Of a DNA stretch of 64,000 bases, positions 21,540-34,062 are shown piece after piece. Every line of letters begins with the position of its first letter. The stretch's first letter is position 1. The notes below the pieces were generated by a model. It did no database searches. It was not told the DNA's origin and saw only the letters and a program-made list of their open reading frames with translations. This DNA comes from Opisthorchis felineus (Eukaryota; Platyhelminthes; Trematoda; Opisthorchiida; Opisthorchiidae), in assembly GCA_004794785.1 (NCBI GenBank), contig SJOL01010039.1, forward strand, positions 296,094 through 360,093, given 5' to 3'. The translations under genes and the position numbers were made by a program.

Positions 21540-22400
21540 AGCTAACCGACAAGACCCTTTAATTGACATTCAACACTGATCCCGTGTGCTTATCTGAAGT
21601 GGTCTTACCGATTGGTTCTCTGCCTGCCTTGAAACCTGGACAGCTTGGAAACTTGCTCACTTGGCCTGTCGAAGGTTTTGTGCCCAAAGCAAAACGTTGC
21701 CGAGTTAGCAACCAAAGCATGTTTACCAAGCCCTTTTGAACTGATGGTTTTTGAGGCTCCGCCGACCACATGCTCAAGACGCGAGGAGACCTGAAACCCT
21801 GCCATCTATATCAAAGGTCAACGATTGCGGTTTTCCCAGACATCATGACTGCCTCAGATTATGTAGATCATGGTGTCTCATGAAGCTGCTATCGGAAGGT
21901 GTACCGATAAAAGTCCTCCGTGTCTTGGTGGTCGTGCATGCAAACATGTCGGGTCATTTCGTCCATATGATCAGCTTCTATCATCTCTTCCAATAATTAC
22001 TGAAGTTCTTCAATAGTATCCAGTTTCTCCCGCTTTCTATTCACCACGATATCTTCAAGGGAACATTGACAGAGGCAACTGTTACTGACGTGCATTTTTC
22101 CCAGGATATAGCTGCTGGCTTATATTACGGGGAGGACGTGCATACCGTATCCTCAGGCAGTTCAGTCCGTCCTAGATGAACTATCGACTGAGAAGTATTG
22201 ATTGGGCTCTTTCTTCTTGCCATTAAAATGCAAACTGCTTCTGCAAGCCTGAACTTTAGCTCCACTTCTCTAAAAGCTAGAAGTCGTAGGTTGCTTTACC
22301 TAAATTGCGAGCCAAATATCGGTACAGGGGACGTGAGTCCTTTAATGACGTCCCAGATAACGGGAGCGTTCTCCAACATTCTGCATCTCTAGCGATGGCG
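21540..22400 (+). pseudogene. non-LTR retrotransposon reverse transcriptase relic
   Basis: The decayed RT order is visible. LLSEGVPIKVLRVLVVVHAN (21885-21945) corresponds to the finger region. AAGLYYGEDVHTVSS (22110) sits at the YADD active-site position, so the catalytic aspartate pair is altered. VLDELS follows, then a DWIG-like WIGLFLLAIKMQTASASLNF (22195) and DVSPLMTSQITGAFSNILHL. That arrangement is usual in CR1/RTE-type elements. Frame breaks throughout; inactive. Confidence 0.55.
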
Positions 22401-22438
22401 CGGGACACATAATGAACCCACAAGACAATTAGTTCCCT

Positions 22439-22828
22439 ATGGGCGCAAAATTTGTTCTATATTTGACCCTTGCTATGTACGCAGCATTTGGCTCAAATAT
22501 TGAGAATTCTGTCGTGTGGTTTCTCTTAGTCGGCTTCGCCAGTTCTGCTAACTGCGGAGAATGCGTCCGCAGGCTTTGCATACAGGTGCTTAGTTTCTCC
22601 ACAACAGTGGATACTCCGACCCCGTTTTATCGTTTCAAACAGCTAAATACAGAAAAGCAGCTTACGTTTACGTCCTATTCTCAAGCGCCTAATGTTTGGG
22701 TTTCATCAATTATGTTGTACTATGGGAATCGGCTTTTAATGTTTATTATCATCATTCCAGTTCCTGCGGACGAAATATCTCAATTGTTGTTTAGGTGCCC
22801 CCTTTATAACCTACATTTTGTCCCATAA
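22439..22828 (+). other. 129-codon open frame, status unknown
   Basis: The frame starts MGAKFVLYLTLAMYAAFGSN, signal-peptide-like, and stays open 129 codons just after the RT relic. No homology is recognised. A weak donor is CATACAG|GTGCTT. It could be the tail of the neighbouring element, an exon, or chance. Confidence 0.2.
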
Positions 22829-25800
22829 TTTTTCACGGATCTGATAAAAACGTGCGCAATATCGGTCCAGCCACTTCACACGTTTTCAGATTTCCAATGT
22901 TTTGGATATTGTGCCGCTGCTCAATCTGATCAAATTGACTAGTTAGTAATATGTTATACTTTTCCTCTGGAATTTTAGTTTTACTCATTTGGGTACTGAA
23001 ACCGTTGCATCTTCACTTTGAACTCAGTATACTGTTGTGCTTATAATGTAGTGAATGTGTGCGTGTTTTGCAGGCTTACCAATCAGCCAATTTTTGCGAA
23101 TAAGTAACTGATTTAAGCTGACTCGATCTTGCGCTGCTGTTGGACCACGTGACCTGATCCCGGTATTTGCTAGTGTTGAACATGAATGATATGCTTTTCC
23201 AGAGTGTTTGTCGGAACTATTCGAAGAAAGAGGCACACGGTCACGATTGGGCTTACTTCACTACTGATTGTCTATATAGCCACATTTAACTTGTGTAGTC
23301 CTACCTACACGTTCAGTAGTTGTTGGAAAGTGTGACGTGGCCCAGATCACTCACTGTTACACTTCAGAGTAGCACTTAAGCATATATATATATAATTAAT
23401 TATATATTATTCATATATATATATTAATTATATATAATTGAAGGACCTATGACGCTATAGTAACCCTCATATTACCACTAACATAAAGGCAAATTTGGCC
23501 CCGTAAAAGGTTCTTATGCTTTTCAGTCACTGAGATGCAACTGGAATGTGATCCTTCCCGAACTAATTCACTGAGAGTTTTTTGTGATCTTATCGTGTCA
23601 GACCGCGCGTGTTTTTAAACTAAGGAATTTAAAACATACCATAGTATGTGTTCAACATTTAGTTCGACAGATTGTTTTGACTCAGGTTATTGTACAGCAT
23701 CTTGTCGCGTTGTTCAGATGTACTTTATCATCAAGGGTCAGAGGGCAACTAGCCACCAAAGCAAAGCGTGCTCAGTTGCACTTTAAGGCGTGAAAGTAGT
23801 ACTATTCCATTCTGTATGTAATCTTTCGAACTGCTCCTAAAGTGACCCGATGAAGCCTGAGAGCACCAGTTATATATCTCCCAAAGATAGCAAATCAACG
23901 TTTACATATATTTCGGTAAGCAGGTGCCTCGTAAACTCTTTGAAAAGCAGTTTTAATAGTTATGAAATTTCCACTAAGGCAGTCAAGCTCCATCGACTTG
24001 GATCAACGGTATAATCGGTCAAGGCATCCAGATATCCGAGCTCAACGAGTGCTACTGCTCAGAGAGTCAATGAGTGAGATTCGATTCAGACCACCGGAAA
24101 AGGATGCAATTTTTCCTGTGTCGTATCTGCCGGATGTCCCGTCAAGACGGTGGCATGATGTAAAATCAAACAACATCCTGAACCACCATTCATGACATAT
24201 GATGAACTTAGACTTATACGATTTAAGTCCCTCAAGTTGAAAGTGCAAACATATTGACGCAGGAAGATTATTACGGTGGAATAGTAAACTAAACTACCGG
24301 ATAAATTTTCAAACCCTCATGGAAATCGCAACCCAAATTGACGTGCGCACCAACAGTGAACCATCTATGTACGTGTTTTGGCGAACAAAGTAGATCACCG
24401 ATACAGTGACTAGGTAGTTGCGATTGTAAGTGAGCAATTAGGTTTACTCTTATCCGTTTGGGCATACTCGCTGCAACCAATGTAATGAAATCACAAGTCT
24501 GCCAGTGTGAGGTAGAGGCATATATGACCAAGGTGATATTCTTATGCGGCTGGTTTATATCGTCGGAGAAGAAGCACAAACACGTGCCCCTAAAATTATT
24601 GCGAATACCCTACGGACTTCTGCTTTATGCACACATAACGATGCGTTCACAAGTAAATGAAATTCGGTAGATGCTTCCATTTCGGCTAGTTCGGCATGAT
24701 CGCACATTCTAACTGGATGCTTCATGAAACAGCTTCAATCTTTGACCACTATTGTCCAGTTTTTACCATCATTACAGACAGATTTCTAGTTAAAGTTGTC
24801 CAACCGTGCTGAGCGCCAAAAGATTTTGACATGGAGACCAAACAACCCCAACAAACCCACCAATCATCGATTAATCAACTGGGGTTGTATGCGGCGACTC
24901 TGTGGAACATCTCAATGTGTGGCTAAAGTGCTACTAAATGGTTTTTGCCAAGATGGATTTGGCACACTAGATTTTCGTTCAAACTGCTGAGTTTGAGTGA
25001 TTTACCAACTGGAACTTGTGAACAAGTTTTTCCTTTGTCTTGGGACAAACGTTACCAGATACACACCAAGAACACTGAAGTCATTCTCCCTTTTTAAATT
25101 GCACATCAGTGTGCATTAATAGCGTCTTTTTCACCAAACGGTTCCTCACGGAAGTTTGCTTTTCGAAAGAGTTTCAAACCAGCATGGTTTCGAACATGTG
25201 ATCTTTCTTTATGGAATATCAATACATCGTAGCAGTTGCCTTGGACTGTTGACCTGGAGTTAACTCTACGGTTTCTTTAATCGGGCGAGCAGCGAACGAC
25301 TTTTCTTCTCAGATAAGGATGGGTGCTTCAAGTCAATTAGTCTTCCCAACAGCATTTTAGCCGCTTCGTAAAGACCTCATGCACTTTTGGGGGAACAGGA
25401 AAAGGATACGTTGATGTGAGGCGTTTATGCAGCGAAACATCCCATTTAATGCAGATAGTGCGTCTTCATTTCATTTAAAAGTGGAAGTTTTGTGTTTCAA
25501 TCAATTTATCAGATATCCACATGACATTTTTCAGCTCCAACATCCACAACCACTATATATGGTGAGCAAATATTTTTAATATATGGTCCATATCGAAACA
25601 AGACCCCACGTGTTTTATTGATGCAACAACAAGTGTACAACCTTTTCAAGGCTTAGACCGGTGACCGAGTTCAAGGTTGGAATCGAACTCACATAGTCCT
25701 AACGCAAGTTTGGTTATGGTTGTCATGTAACACGGAGATCACCCAGTGATAGTTGGGATTGGGAATCAATGCAGCTTTACAGTGTGCTTTCAATACTGAT

Positions 25801-27030
25801 GGCCGCTTTATCCTCCAAGCATGTCCTTCAACCATATCGACTAGATATTCCCCATTAATGAGTGATAACATCAACGATTTTGTGGTATTCAGGTGCTCAC
25901 AGTTTCACAACAACAGTTTCAAAACATGACTTCAACTCATGAAATAAAACCAGTTTTAGTGAAAAAAAGCAGTCATTCTCCTTCAAGTCAACTTTACTTA
26001 AACTGACAAACCATGGGAAATACCATAGCCTGTCAGTCGTTTGCCTGGATCAATCGTCCCAACCCAGGTTTTCGTAAGCCTTCCTACTGAATCACCTTGC
26101 TGTTCGAATGGGGAATAAGGTGTCAATCTGAAGTAGAACTAAGTTACAATAAATTACTCGGGAGACTCCCCTTCGATGCGTGACAGTCTCGTCAACTAGA
26201 CACAATGACTTTTCTACTCAGGCATTATTGGGTGTAAAAATACCCGATGACTAAAAGTCACCGAAAATAAAGGACCCTTTCTCCATGGTGCCTTCTCTTC
26301 GGTTGGTTACTATACGGACCATTTGCTGCTCAAAAGACCAAACGACCTTAAATTTACGACGAGAGAGAAAAGTACGACAAATTGGCCTTGTCGGATTTGT
26401 TTGTCACTACAGCAATAAACGACCAACTAAAACTGAATTTTGCAAGAATGAAGTGTATACTGGTCAGCTGTTTAGTTGTTTTAAGGAGGACTTAACCGTC
26501 GCCAAAATAACTGCGCTCCAACTTATCCGCCGTATCATAACGAAATAAAAGACGAAAGGAAAACCGCTTTATCCACGTAATTTCATCAAAAGCAACCATG
26601 AAAATAAGAACATAGAAAAATTACACTTCAATACATCAGGAAATAACCCTCTATCGATTGTGACAAGGCAAGATAGGGAACGTTCTTTAGAGAAGAGGCT
26701 CTAAAACTGAGTAGAATACTAAACAAAGCGGAATAAGTGAAGGCCTTGCACAACGTTTCACGTAAAGACCAAAAAATTTTGTAGGAAACAGACAGCACAG
26801 AAAAATAGCTGACAGGAAACCTACAACATTGATTGATTAACGACTCTCAGCTGACAGATCCTAACTCACGAGCTATGGACTGTCTGGAAAATCAGACAGC
26901 TAAAAATATCTTCCGGTAATCGACAAATACAATCATTCTTCACTTGAAATATATCATAACAGAGGTTCAGTTGAATCTTCCGTGAAAACCAAATTGATAT
27001 GCAAATTAGTGTATCTGTCGAAATCTGTAC
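22829..27030. other. intron or intergenic, nothing convincing
   Basis: Contains the AT hairpin at 23381-23440. Open frames at 23962, 24458 and 26285 lack paired splice sites. At least one exon (entry phase 0 or 2, exit phase 1) should lie somewhere between 19012 and 29203, but I could not find it. Confidence 0.4.
23381..23440. repeat. AT-only self-complementary tract
   Basis: Sixty almost pure A/T bases with nested palindromes (TATATAATTAATTATATA and TATATATTAATTATATATA). Likely a microsatellite or a cruciform-prone tract. Confidence 0.85.
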
Positions 27031-27145
27031 AATTTTGGATCAAGTAGAACACAAGGTTGACGGAAACTAGGGATCTGCACCTACCTGATGAGCCCCCAAG
27101 AAGGGCGAAACCGGTCGTGCGCTGTCAGAGTTTTCAGCAATCTAG
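27031..27145 (+). repeat. hammerhead repeat family 2, best copy
   Basis: A dispersed repeat of about 115 bp with relatives at 531-655 (same strand) and 4255-4345 and 8379-8492 (opposite strand). It carries the ribozyme at 27080-27121. No coding potential. Confidence 0.75.
27080..27121 (+). ncRNA. hammerhead ribozyme, type I, intact core (family 2)
   Basis: All conserved parts are present. CUGAUGA is at 27085-27091. Stem II GCCC/GGGC (27092-27095 with 27103-27106) has loop CCAAGAA. GAAA is at 27107-27110. Stem III is the palindrome ACCGGU (27110-27115), and the cleavage site follows C27116 in GUC. Stem I CCUAC/GUGCG pairs at four of five positions with one C-C mismatch. A loopless palindromic stem III cannot close in one molecule, so activity would need a dimer or tandem transcript, as known for ribozymes of Penelope-like elements and retrozymes. 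Confidence 0.85.
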
Positions 27146-28469
27146 TAAGTAGATTCATTTGTGGTCCAGTAATGTCCTAACGAGATTATACCTAACAGCA
27201 AACCAAAATGCAGCTACACGCTCAAGTTGACTGAGGTTAACATGGTCATCTGCGTTTCTTAGGACGAAAAATCGAGTAGTGAAAGCGCTGAATCAAACAC
27301 GAAGTTGGCGAAACAGATGGCACCAACGGCCAGTACGACAAACTAGTTGCTGTGCGACACTCTGAGGATCCGTTAAAAGTAAGCATCTCATTGGGGACCA
27401 CCCGAAGCTCACTGACGATATCATCTCGATTGGTGGTGAAACAACTGAGCGAACGCAGCGAGTTCGCCTGTTTCCTCAGTATTCGTATATAAAATGTGGC
27501 ACATACCGGTTGCTGCACCCAGTCTTGTCGTGCTCTATCTATGTCCACTCAATAAATGTTAAGTTGGTAGCCTTGAATGGATCAGCCATGCGCTGTGTGT
27601 CTCGATCGACCTCTGCTATAAATGGAATGTTAATAGCACGGATCATTCTGTTGGTAGCTGAAATGTTCACCGAGTTTGGCAAACGTCTTGTCCATGTTTT
27701 ATCCTAAACCAGGTTACATTTGCAGTTGGTAGTGGAGTAGCAACCTTTAGTTTAACTAAATGTGTCAGGTTCTTGCATGCGACCCGCCTGTGGCTATCAT
27801 TTTATCATAGCAATCCAGATGAAACGGTTACCTTTTCGTGACCATCCGAAGAAATGTTAAGCAACTTGTTCAGCAACATCGCCTGAGAAACCTTTAGCAG
27901 CCTACTCACCTCAAAAACAACATGAACCGCAAATGACTCCTCGAGAAAATGTCATCTTAACGAAGAAAGCAAAGCTTTCCTTTTGATTTACTTTTTGTGC
28001 GTAGTGTGTGGATTTCGAGGCACCAGTTCACTTGAAGGATGAATAGTGCGTACCTTTCGACTCTCTTTGCAGATAAGAACCAGGCTTCATTCGGATAAGA
28101 CCCTAACCCTCTACAAGCAATCCACAGGTTGCTTGTAAACAACGTTATAAACTTGTACTATAATGGACTAAGCACAACTCATCCCTCAAATAAAGTTGTC
28201 CGGTTAAGATGGGATACACGACTGAAGACAATCAAAAATACTACGTAAATCGTTTCTTCTAGGCGGACTTCGAAGATAATGAAGAAAGTTCCGAAGTTGC
28301 ACATGTGAATTTCACCTTACGAGTGGAGTCTATCTAGTAAAAAGTTAGGATACACAGTTTGGCGATTACACTCATCTTCTGGACGTCAAATGGTGCGCTT
28401 CGCACGGATGTGCAGAGGGATTGCAGGATCGGTGCTGCTATTTCCTCTTTGGGTGCATCTTAATCAACT

Positions 28470-28640
28470 GAGATCTTGTCCTATCAGTGAGACCAATCAA
28501 TGTTCAAAACACGAGAAGCACTGTAGATCTGTTCCATTTTTAGTAAGAATGATCAGCAGTGGACAGAGTTTTGAATCCGCGACCTGTGGACTAGTGGTTA
28601 AACACAGCCTTGCATTTTAGGCGTACTGATTATCAGTTCC
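28470..28640. mobile_element. foldback family, half element
   Basis: AGTGAGACCAATCAATGTTC, CGAGAAGCACTGTAGATCTG and GAATCCGCGACCTGTGGACT match the left arm. The minus strand at 28518-28561 keeps CCACTG-CTGATCA... and CTACAGTG, that is stem I and most of the first box. The right arm is absent. Confidence 0.65.
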
Positions 28641-29202
28641 GCATTGCTGAACGCAAAAGTGCTTAACTCTTCTGTGAAATGTTTCTGAAGCTTCAAACTA
28701 TCTGCTTCGCTGATGATTTTTAGTGAGGACAAAACAGCTTTACGCTGATTGTCGAGTCTGCAGCTCAGCAAAGAAATACTACCAGACCGTATGGACACCA
28801 ATTTTCCTTTATTGAACATTCGAACAAACATCTGCAGTTAACGACATGACTTTTCGCACAACCTATAAAACACCACTAGGTGGTATAAAAAGCATTACTA
28901 GTCGATGCATCCCGTCAAACTTTGAGGACATGTTCCGAAGAGTTTTACAAGCTACGAAACTGTGTTTGTCTAAGAAAAGCCCCTCTGAATGGAGGCCACA
29001 GTTTCTTTTGAGTCATGAAAGAGGAGCCGCTCTCCAAGTATTAACAAAAACGCCGTCTATATACGATTTGACAATCTTATCCCTTGTCATCACATTTGTT
29101 TCTAATGGAGAATAGTCTAATCCTACTTTTTCTGGCGTGTTTTTCTCAAATTCGTTTCAATTACTGAGTATTCCTTCACCCACACTGAAAACCCTATTCC
29201 AG

Positions 29203-29279
29203 TTACAACCATGAATGTTGCAAGACATCCAAATCGAGCAACCAACTTTTGGACGGCGGATGAACAACTTCGGAAGGAA
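29203..29279 (+). CDS. exon, unnamed large gene
   Basis: Acceptor AAACCCTATTCCAG|TT, consensus donor GGAAGGAA|GTAAGTGC. Entry phase 1, exit 0. It reads TMNVARHPNRATNFWTADEQ, then LRKE. The much longer open frames on both strands through this spot (to 29558 plus, 29507 minus) are read-through of the intron. It joins the exon at 30677 in phase. Confidence 0.65.
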
Positions 29280-30676
29280 GTAAGTGCACAGACTACAGTT
29301 ATTGACGTGAGTTGGGAAAATCAGCACCAAGCAAAGAGAAGTAAAACAGTCGCAGGAGCATTTTATACCGAGGTGAAACAACAACCACGACAGAGCATCC
29401 GTGACCTCTTGAATGACATTAGGGAGGTTTGGGTTTTCCTGTGTCAAGAGCGTCAGGATCAAACGGCCACTTCCCCCGGAATTATTTTGCCCTTTAGTGT
29501 CCTGCAAGCAAAAAGCGTTTCCGGAATCAAATCGGGGTCCATTGTAACCTACTGCTAAATAATTAACATGATTGCTTCCTCTCTATTCCCAAGAGATTTA
29601 CCTAGAACGGTCAAATTGCTTTCAGTTGGTAGAACAAGTATGTCTCTTTCTCATTGGGAAATATTTAGTAAATTTACTGAGCCCATGTAGGATACTGCCA
29701 GAGGCTTGTTTCAACGTTTCCGTATTTTTCGCCTAAATTCTCGTTGAAATTTTGTTAGTTATGCCAGTTAAAATTGCGAATCGTGATTGAATTTGGCTGT
29801 GACCCTACCCTAGAATTTAGCTAGTCATTCAGGTGACTGCCTAAAGTAGAAAGAGTGTTTGACTGCGGAATCGATGTAAGCCAAACACATTGTGGGCATA
29901 TGCAACCGCAATTCTCGTACAGAATGAAACGTTCAATCGTGTGTCAAGACAGAGTCAAGGTATACGTCCCGATAGGTTAACATTTCTCTATTTATCTTTA
30001 TTTGCGGATGTAAAGCAGATAAGTACATAAATCAAGACAAAAGTGACAATTAGGAAAAAGGACATTTATTGGCTGGCTAAACGTTCTGAGTCAACACCTT
30101 TTGTGAACATACTACTGGTTAATAGGTCCCGTTTGATAAGGCATCAAAAATCGTCATTAATTTGAGGTTTAGGGTTTCTTAACAAAACTTGGAAGCAGTT
30201 GGTGGGGTCGGTGAAAAGGCTTGTATCGAGATGTCTCGCGATCGAGTTTCGGTATGACCGCTGACCCGTGCAATTTAGTTTCGACTGTTATCGCTGTGAC
30301 CCCACAGACTGCTTCAAAGTACTTTTGCAAAACCCGAACCCTATGTGCTGGCCATTTTCGAGGCTATATTAACTAGGAATTGTCAACAAGCACTACGCGC
30401 GTAAGGATGTTGACTGGGAACTGGTGCCAATGGTCATGTGACCTACCTCACATAGCCAATAAGTGTTCATTTGGGAACTTTCCCTTTTGCGTTCTATATA
30501 ATCTACCGAGCCCTAAGTACACGACGGAAGATAGTGAAATAGAAACATGCGCGACATAGGCCTTCTATCTGTCTTGTGAAAATGGGCAAAAGGGACTCTG
30601 AGTTTTAGCTTTCAATCCTTGTTTACTCCAAAACGATAAATTCTCACCTTATATGACTCGCTTGTCTTTAATTCAG

Positions 30677-30869
30677 ATTACAGAGAATGCCATAACGGTT
30701 AGTCCGATTGCAATATTTGGGGAATCAACGGAAAACGTATTCAACGAAAACTACTTTGCAGTTTTTGAAGAAGCAAAGTTACCATCGGCTGGCTGGGCTC
30801 CACCGTCTAGATGGGAAGATCGACTCAACGAATTCTTCTATGTTGGTGAATATCTGTTTGGAATCAAAA
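30677..30869 (+). CDS. exon, unnamed large gene
   Basis: Acceptor CTTTAATTCAG|ATT, consensus donor ATCAAAA|GTAAGTTAC. Sixty-four codons plus one base. It reads ITENAITVSPIAIFGESTEN, then AGWAPPSRWEDRLNEFFYVG. Exit phase 1 fits 32805. An alternative acceptor at 30921 (GATCTACCCAG|AGTAA) would give an immediate stop and end the protein at GIKK, so a gene boundary here cannot be excluded. Family unknown. Confidence 0.75.
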
Positions 30870-31299
30870 GTAAGTTACTTCCATAAGTTATACTGTGCGC
30901 CGGTTGTTTGATCTACCCAGAGTAAAGTTAGAGCACTTTTCACGAGTTTGTTTTTGCTGTAATGAGACTGCTGTATTCTCACAGCCTTAAAAAGATACCA
31001 ATATAAAATTACTTTGCGTTTCTGGATCCTGACACGTCTGGATAAAAAACTGAAGATGAGTTGAGTTAGGTTCAGATGTCCTGAGGGGACTGAAAGCTTT
31101 GGGTTACGCATCAACAGTTAAGAACCCTGTCGGACAGATCCGAGGTAGGTATTTAAGGACCTCTATTCAGACATTTTAGGGTATCTAGCGAGTTGTCTCA
31201 AGGACGTTTCTGAGTTATTTTCTAAAAAGCCTGATCCTACGTAACATAAAGAATTATATACATTATGAGTAGAGATTTTGAACTGGAGTCTTATGAGTT

Positions 31300-31465
31300 G
31301 AACCATTTTGTGCCGAAAAGCCAAAAAAGTGTCAGGCTGCTCCTTCTTGTTCAGAATACTCGCCAATTTGCATTTTGCAAGCGTCTGGGAAGATTTGAAC
31401 CTCTGGCATTCCGGCATTCACTAAGGCACTACACCATTCTGCCGAGGGTTACCGTAAGCAGGGTA
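31300..31465 (-). repeat. tRNA-derived SINE, second kind
   Basis: The minus strand reads CCTCGGCAGAATGGTGTAGT (A-box-like) and then AGAGGTTCAAATCTTC (B box) 60 nt later, followed by GCTTGCAAAATGC.... Spacing fits a tRNA-type pol III promoter. No cloverleaf can be drawn, so this is a SINE, not a tRNA. Confidence 0.5.
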
Positions 31466-32804
31466 GCTGACACGAATTGGACGGACTGACAGTAAACGCT
31501 CCGTTCCTCACGTAAATTGGTGTTGGGAATATTTCGAAGATAAAACGACGGTTAGACCGAAGAGGTGAGATTGTTCTGAATGATGGAGGACAATAGTAAA
31601 AGAAGTCTTGGATTCCTTGACTGTGAACCTCCCGGAAACTTAGCTAATGGTGATCGAATCTGACCGCTACAAAAAGCCTTCAGTTATACCTAAGCTCTTT
31701 CGACTGGTAATCATTTGCAGTCGAAGTACCAGGTGAAAATAACGAGTCAAATGCAGTAAGAAGTGTTCCGTTTTGGTGCGAACTCAAGGTCCCTCAAGGG
31801 ACTAGGCTGCAAGTGACGGTTAGTGGGTATATAAGAACTAAAGGTACATTTGCACTTGGTGAAACCTGCTTTTCAGTAGATGGTTTTCCAACGAAGTATC
31901 TAAGTCTCAAACCCAGATCAATAGACAGTTAACTTGGAGAAGCAGATGTTCAACAAGCTCGAGAGAGGCTACCTAACACCTGAGAACTTTCGCTCCTCAC
32001 TCTTTCCTGAAATTGGCTTGCAAGGAACTGTAGCACCTGGCCTCAACTTGTTTAACTCCGCACTGAGCAGCGCTTATTCATAAGTCCGCAATTACAAAGA
32101 AGACTCTTCAGTAAAGGTCTCCGGAATGACAGGACCAAATGATAAGTCGTCTGGATTCACAAAACAGAAAGTTTAGGCTTATGACCCTTTCAAACGGCTC
32201 GCATACAGAGTGCTTTGTTGTATTATATTCCTTCGCTGCAACGTACGTACGAAGGAAAACACGGCATTGCCCACATTAAATTAAGTCACGCATAACGTAC
32301 TATGGTCTAAAGAGAATACTAAGCTTTGATCATATAGTAGCCTTGTGGCCTTGAATGCTTTGCAAGAAGGTCATACGTCACTGACCATTATGGTTAGGCA
32401 AAAGGTTGAAGGTGTACGTTAAGCAAGATGGTGATCATACAGAACAGGCAAACAGAACAATATAAAAAGAGCAAGACTGCACTACATCACAACCGGAAGC
32501 ACGTTTGTTTTAGCACGAATTGCCAGTAAACCTGAGGTACTGGTCAAAACGGAGAACCTTAATCCACTGCAACCGATTTCGTGGACATGGCATGCAAGTT
32601 CGATCTGTGTGTTTGGACTGTGATGAAGTTTTGGAACGAATTTCGACGGAACGTATTAAAAAAAACAATAAATTAGTACAAAAAATATAGACCCATAAGT
32701 TTGCCAGAATGAAATCCTTCAACTGCTTAATGAAGTAGTTTTTCGCTTCGTGAGTCTTAAGGACTCTTTTCCCTTTGATATTCGATTTTTGGTTTCAAAA
32801 TCAG

Positions 32805-33010
32805 CTTACTCAACGGTGCACAATAGCACGTCAGTGAAAATGTCAGGTGGGATATTAGTTGATAAGCAGTGTTACATAAATGACCATTATTCTAGTAGCT
32901 ACTGGACACACGAGCAAAATTTTTTAATGCATAGTGGCTGGACACAAGTTGTCCTTAGTTATATTTCTTCAGTTACGTCTTCAGTTATAGAGATCAATAT
33001 ACTAAATGAT
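32805..33010 (+). CDS. exon, unnamed large gene
   Basis: Acceptor TTTTTGGTTTCAAAATCAG|CT, donor AAATGAT|GTGAGTGCG. Entry 1, exit 0, 68 codons. It reads MSGGILVDKQCYINDHYSSS, then WTHEQNFLMHSGWTQVVLSY and SSVIEINI. The layout (a D/N-rich loop, a Trp, then WTQVVLSY...V..I.I) faintly recalls discoidin or DOC-type beta sandwiches. That is an untested impression. The next in-phase exon is 42962, across a 10-kb intron. Confidence 0.7.
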
Positions 33011-34034
33011 GTGAGTGCGAGGAGCAGCAATCCAAAGCAGACAGTCCGGACGACTTAGAGATCCAAAAGCCCCAGAAAATTTCTTTACAATTATTCCAAA
33101 CAGTCAGCGAATATAGGACACATCGTGGGAATTCATAAATGAACAATCCTTCCGAGTACTTCATAAGCCTACGTTAATCGAAAATATTTAATATTTCGCA
33201 CTGACAATGGTAAATTCTTAGTTGGTCACAGTATTCAAAATATAAGCTCCTTAGGAAGTAATTGTGCGTGTTCTTGTACATCAGTCATTACTAGAAGCGG
33301 TTATGCACGTCTGGTAATGGTCATAACCCTCAGAATCATCCACTGTTCAAATGCAAAGTGTGCAGACTAAGCCACTTTGATCGTCTTTTGCGTGTCACCT
33401 CTTGAGTGTGTTTACTATTCCAGCGATAAATGGTCCGCCTGTTGTAGATTAATCGATAATTCCCCAGACGACTGGTTCCCTGACGTAATCCTGTCGGTCA
33501 GCGCTACCAATGGCCTTGTACGCCACATATTCAAGGAAAACTGGTAAAGGCTATGTCACATTTCAAGGATAGAATCTTTCTCCCTAGAACAGGATAAGCA
33601 ACAATATACTAAGACCTTTTGTTCAACCTGACCTAGCTACTTGTTTAGATTTCCACTAACCACGGTGCCTGTAAAAAAGAATGCCCGATTTACGAGTAAG
33701 AAGTATGAAAATGCCAAGGGGTTTATTCGCCTGGAAAGCACTCACGCGCTCAATGTAACCAAAACGAGACGAAATTAGTGCATTACATAGCTGATTGATA
33801 AAGGTTGACTAGTACACTGTGGGTCGTTTTGTGGGGCAGTTTCACACCAAGGCAGATTTAAGACAATCCTTTGCGCTACACGTGAACCCCCTGAGATTTT
33901 GTTGTTTCAAGTGAGCTGTGGTGCATGTGGTATGTTTTTGAGACAGTGACGTAACGTGTTGACGAATGTTCAGTGTGAACAAGTAATTATCGAGTGATTG
34001 GAGGGATACTTAAGGACAAACAGCAGCGATACAA

Positions 34035-34062
34035 CTGTCTACTACTGTCTACTGTCTACTGA
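34035..34062. repeat. CTGTCTA short tandem repeat
   Basis: CTGTCTACTACTGTCTACTG followed by TCTACTG: three to four imperfect CTGTCTA units. Confidence 0.7.
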
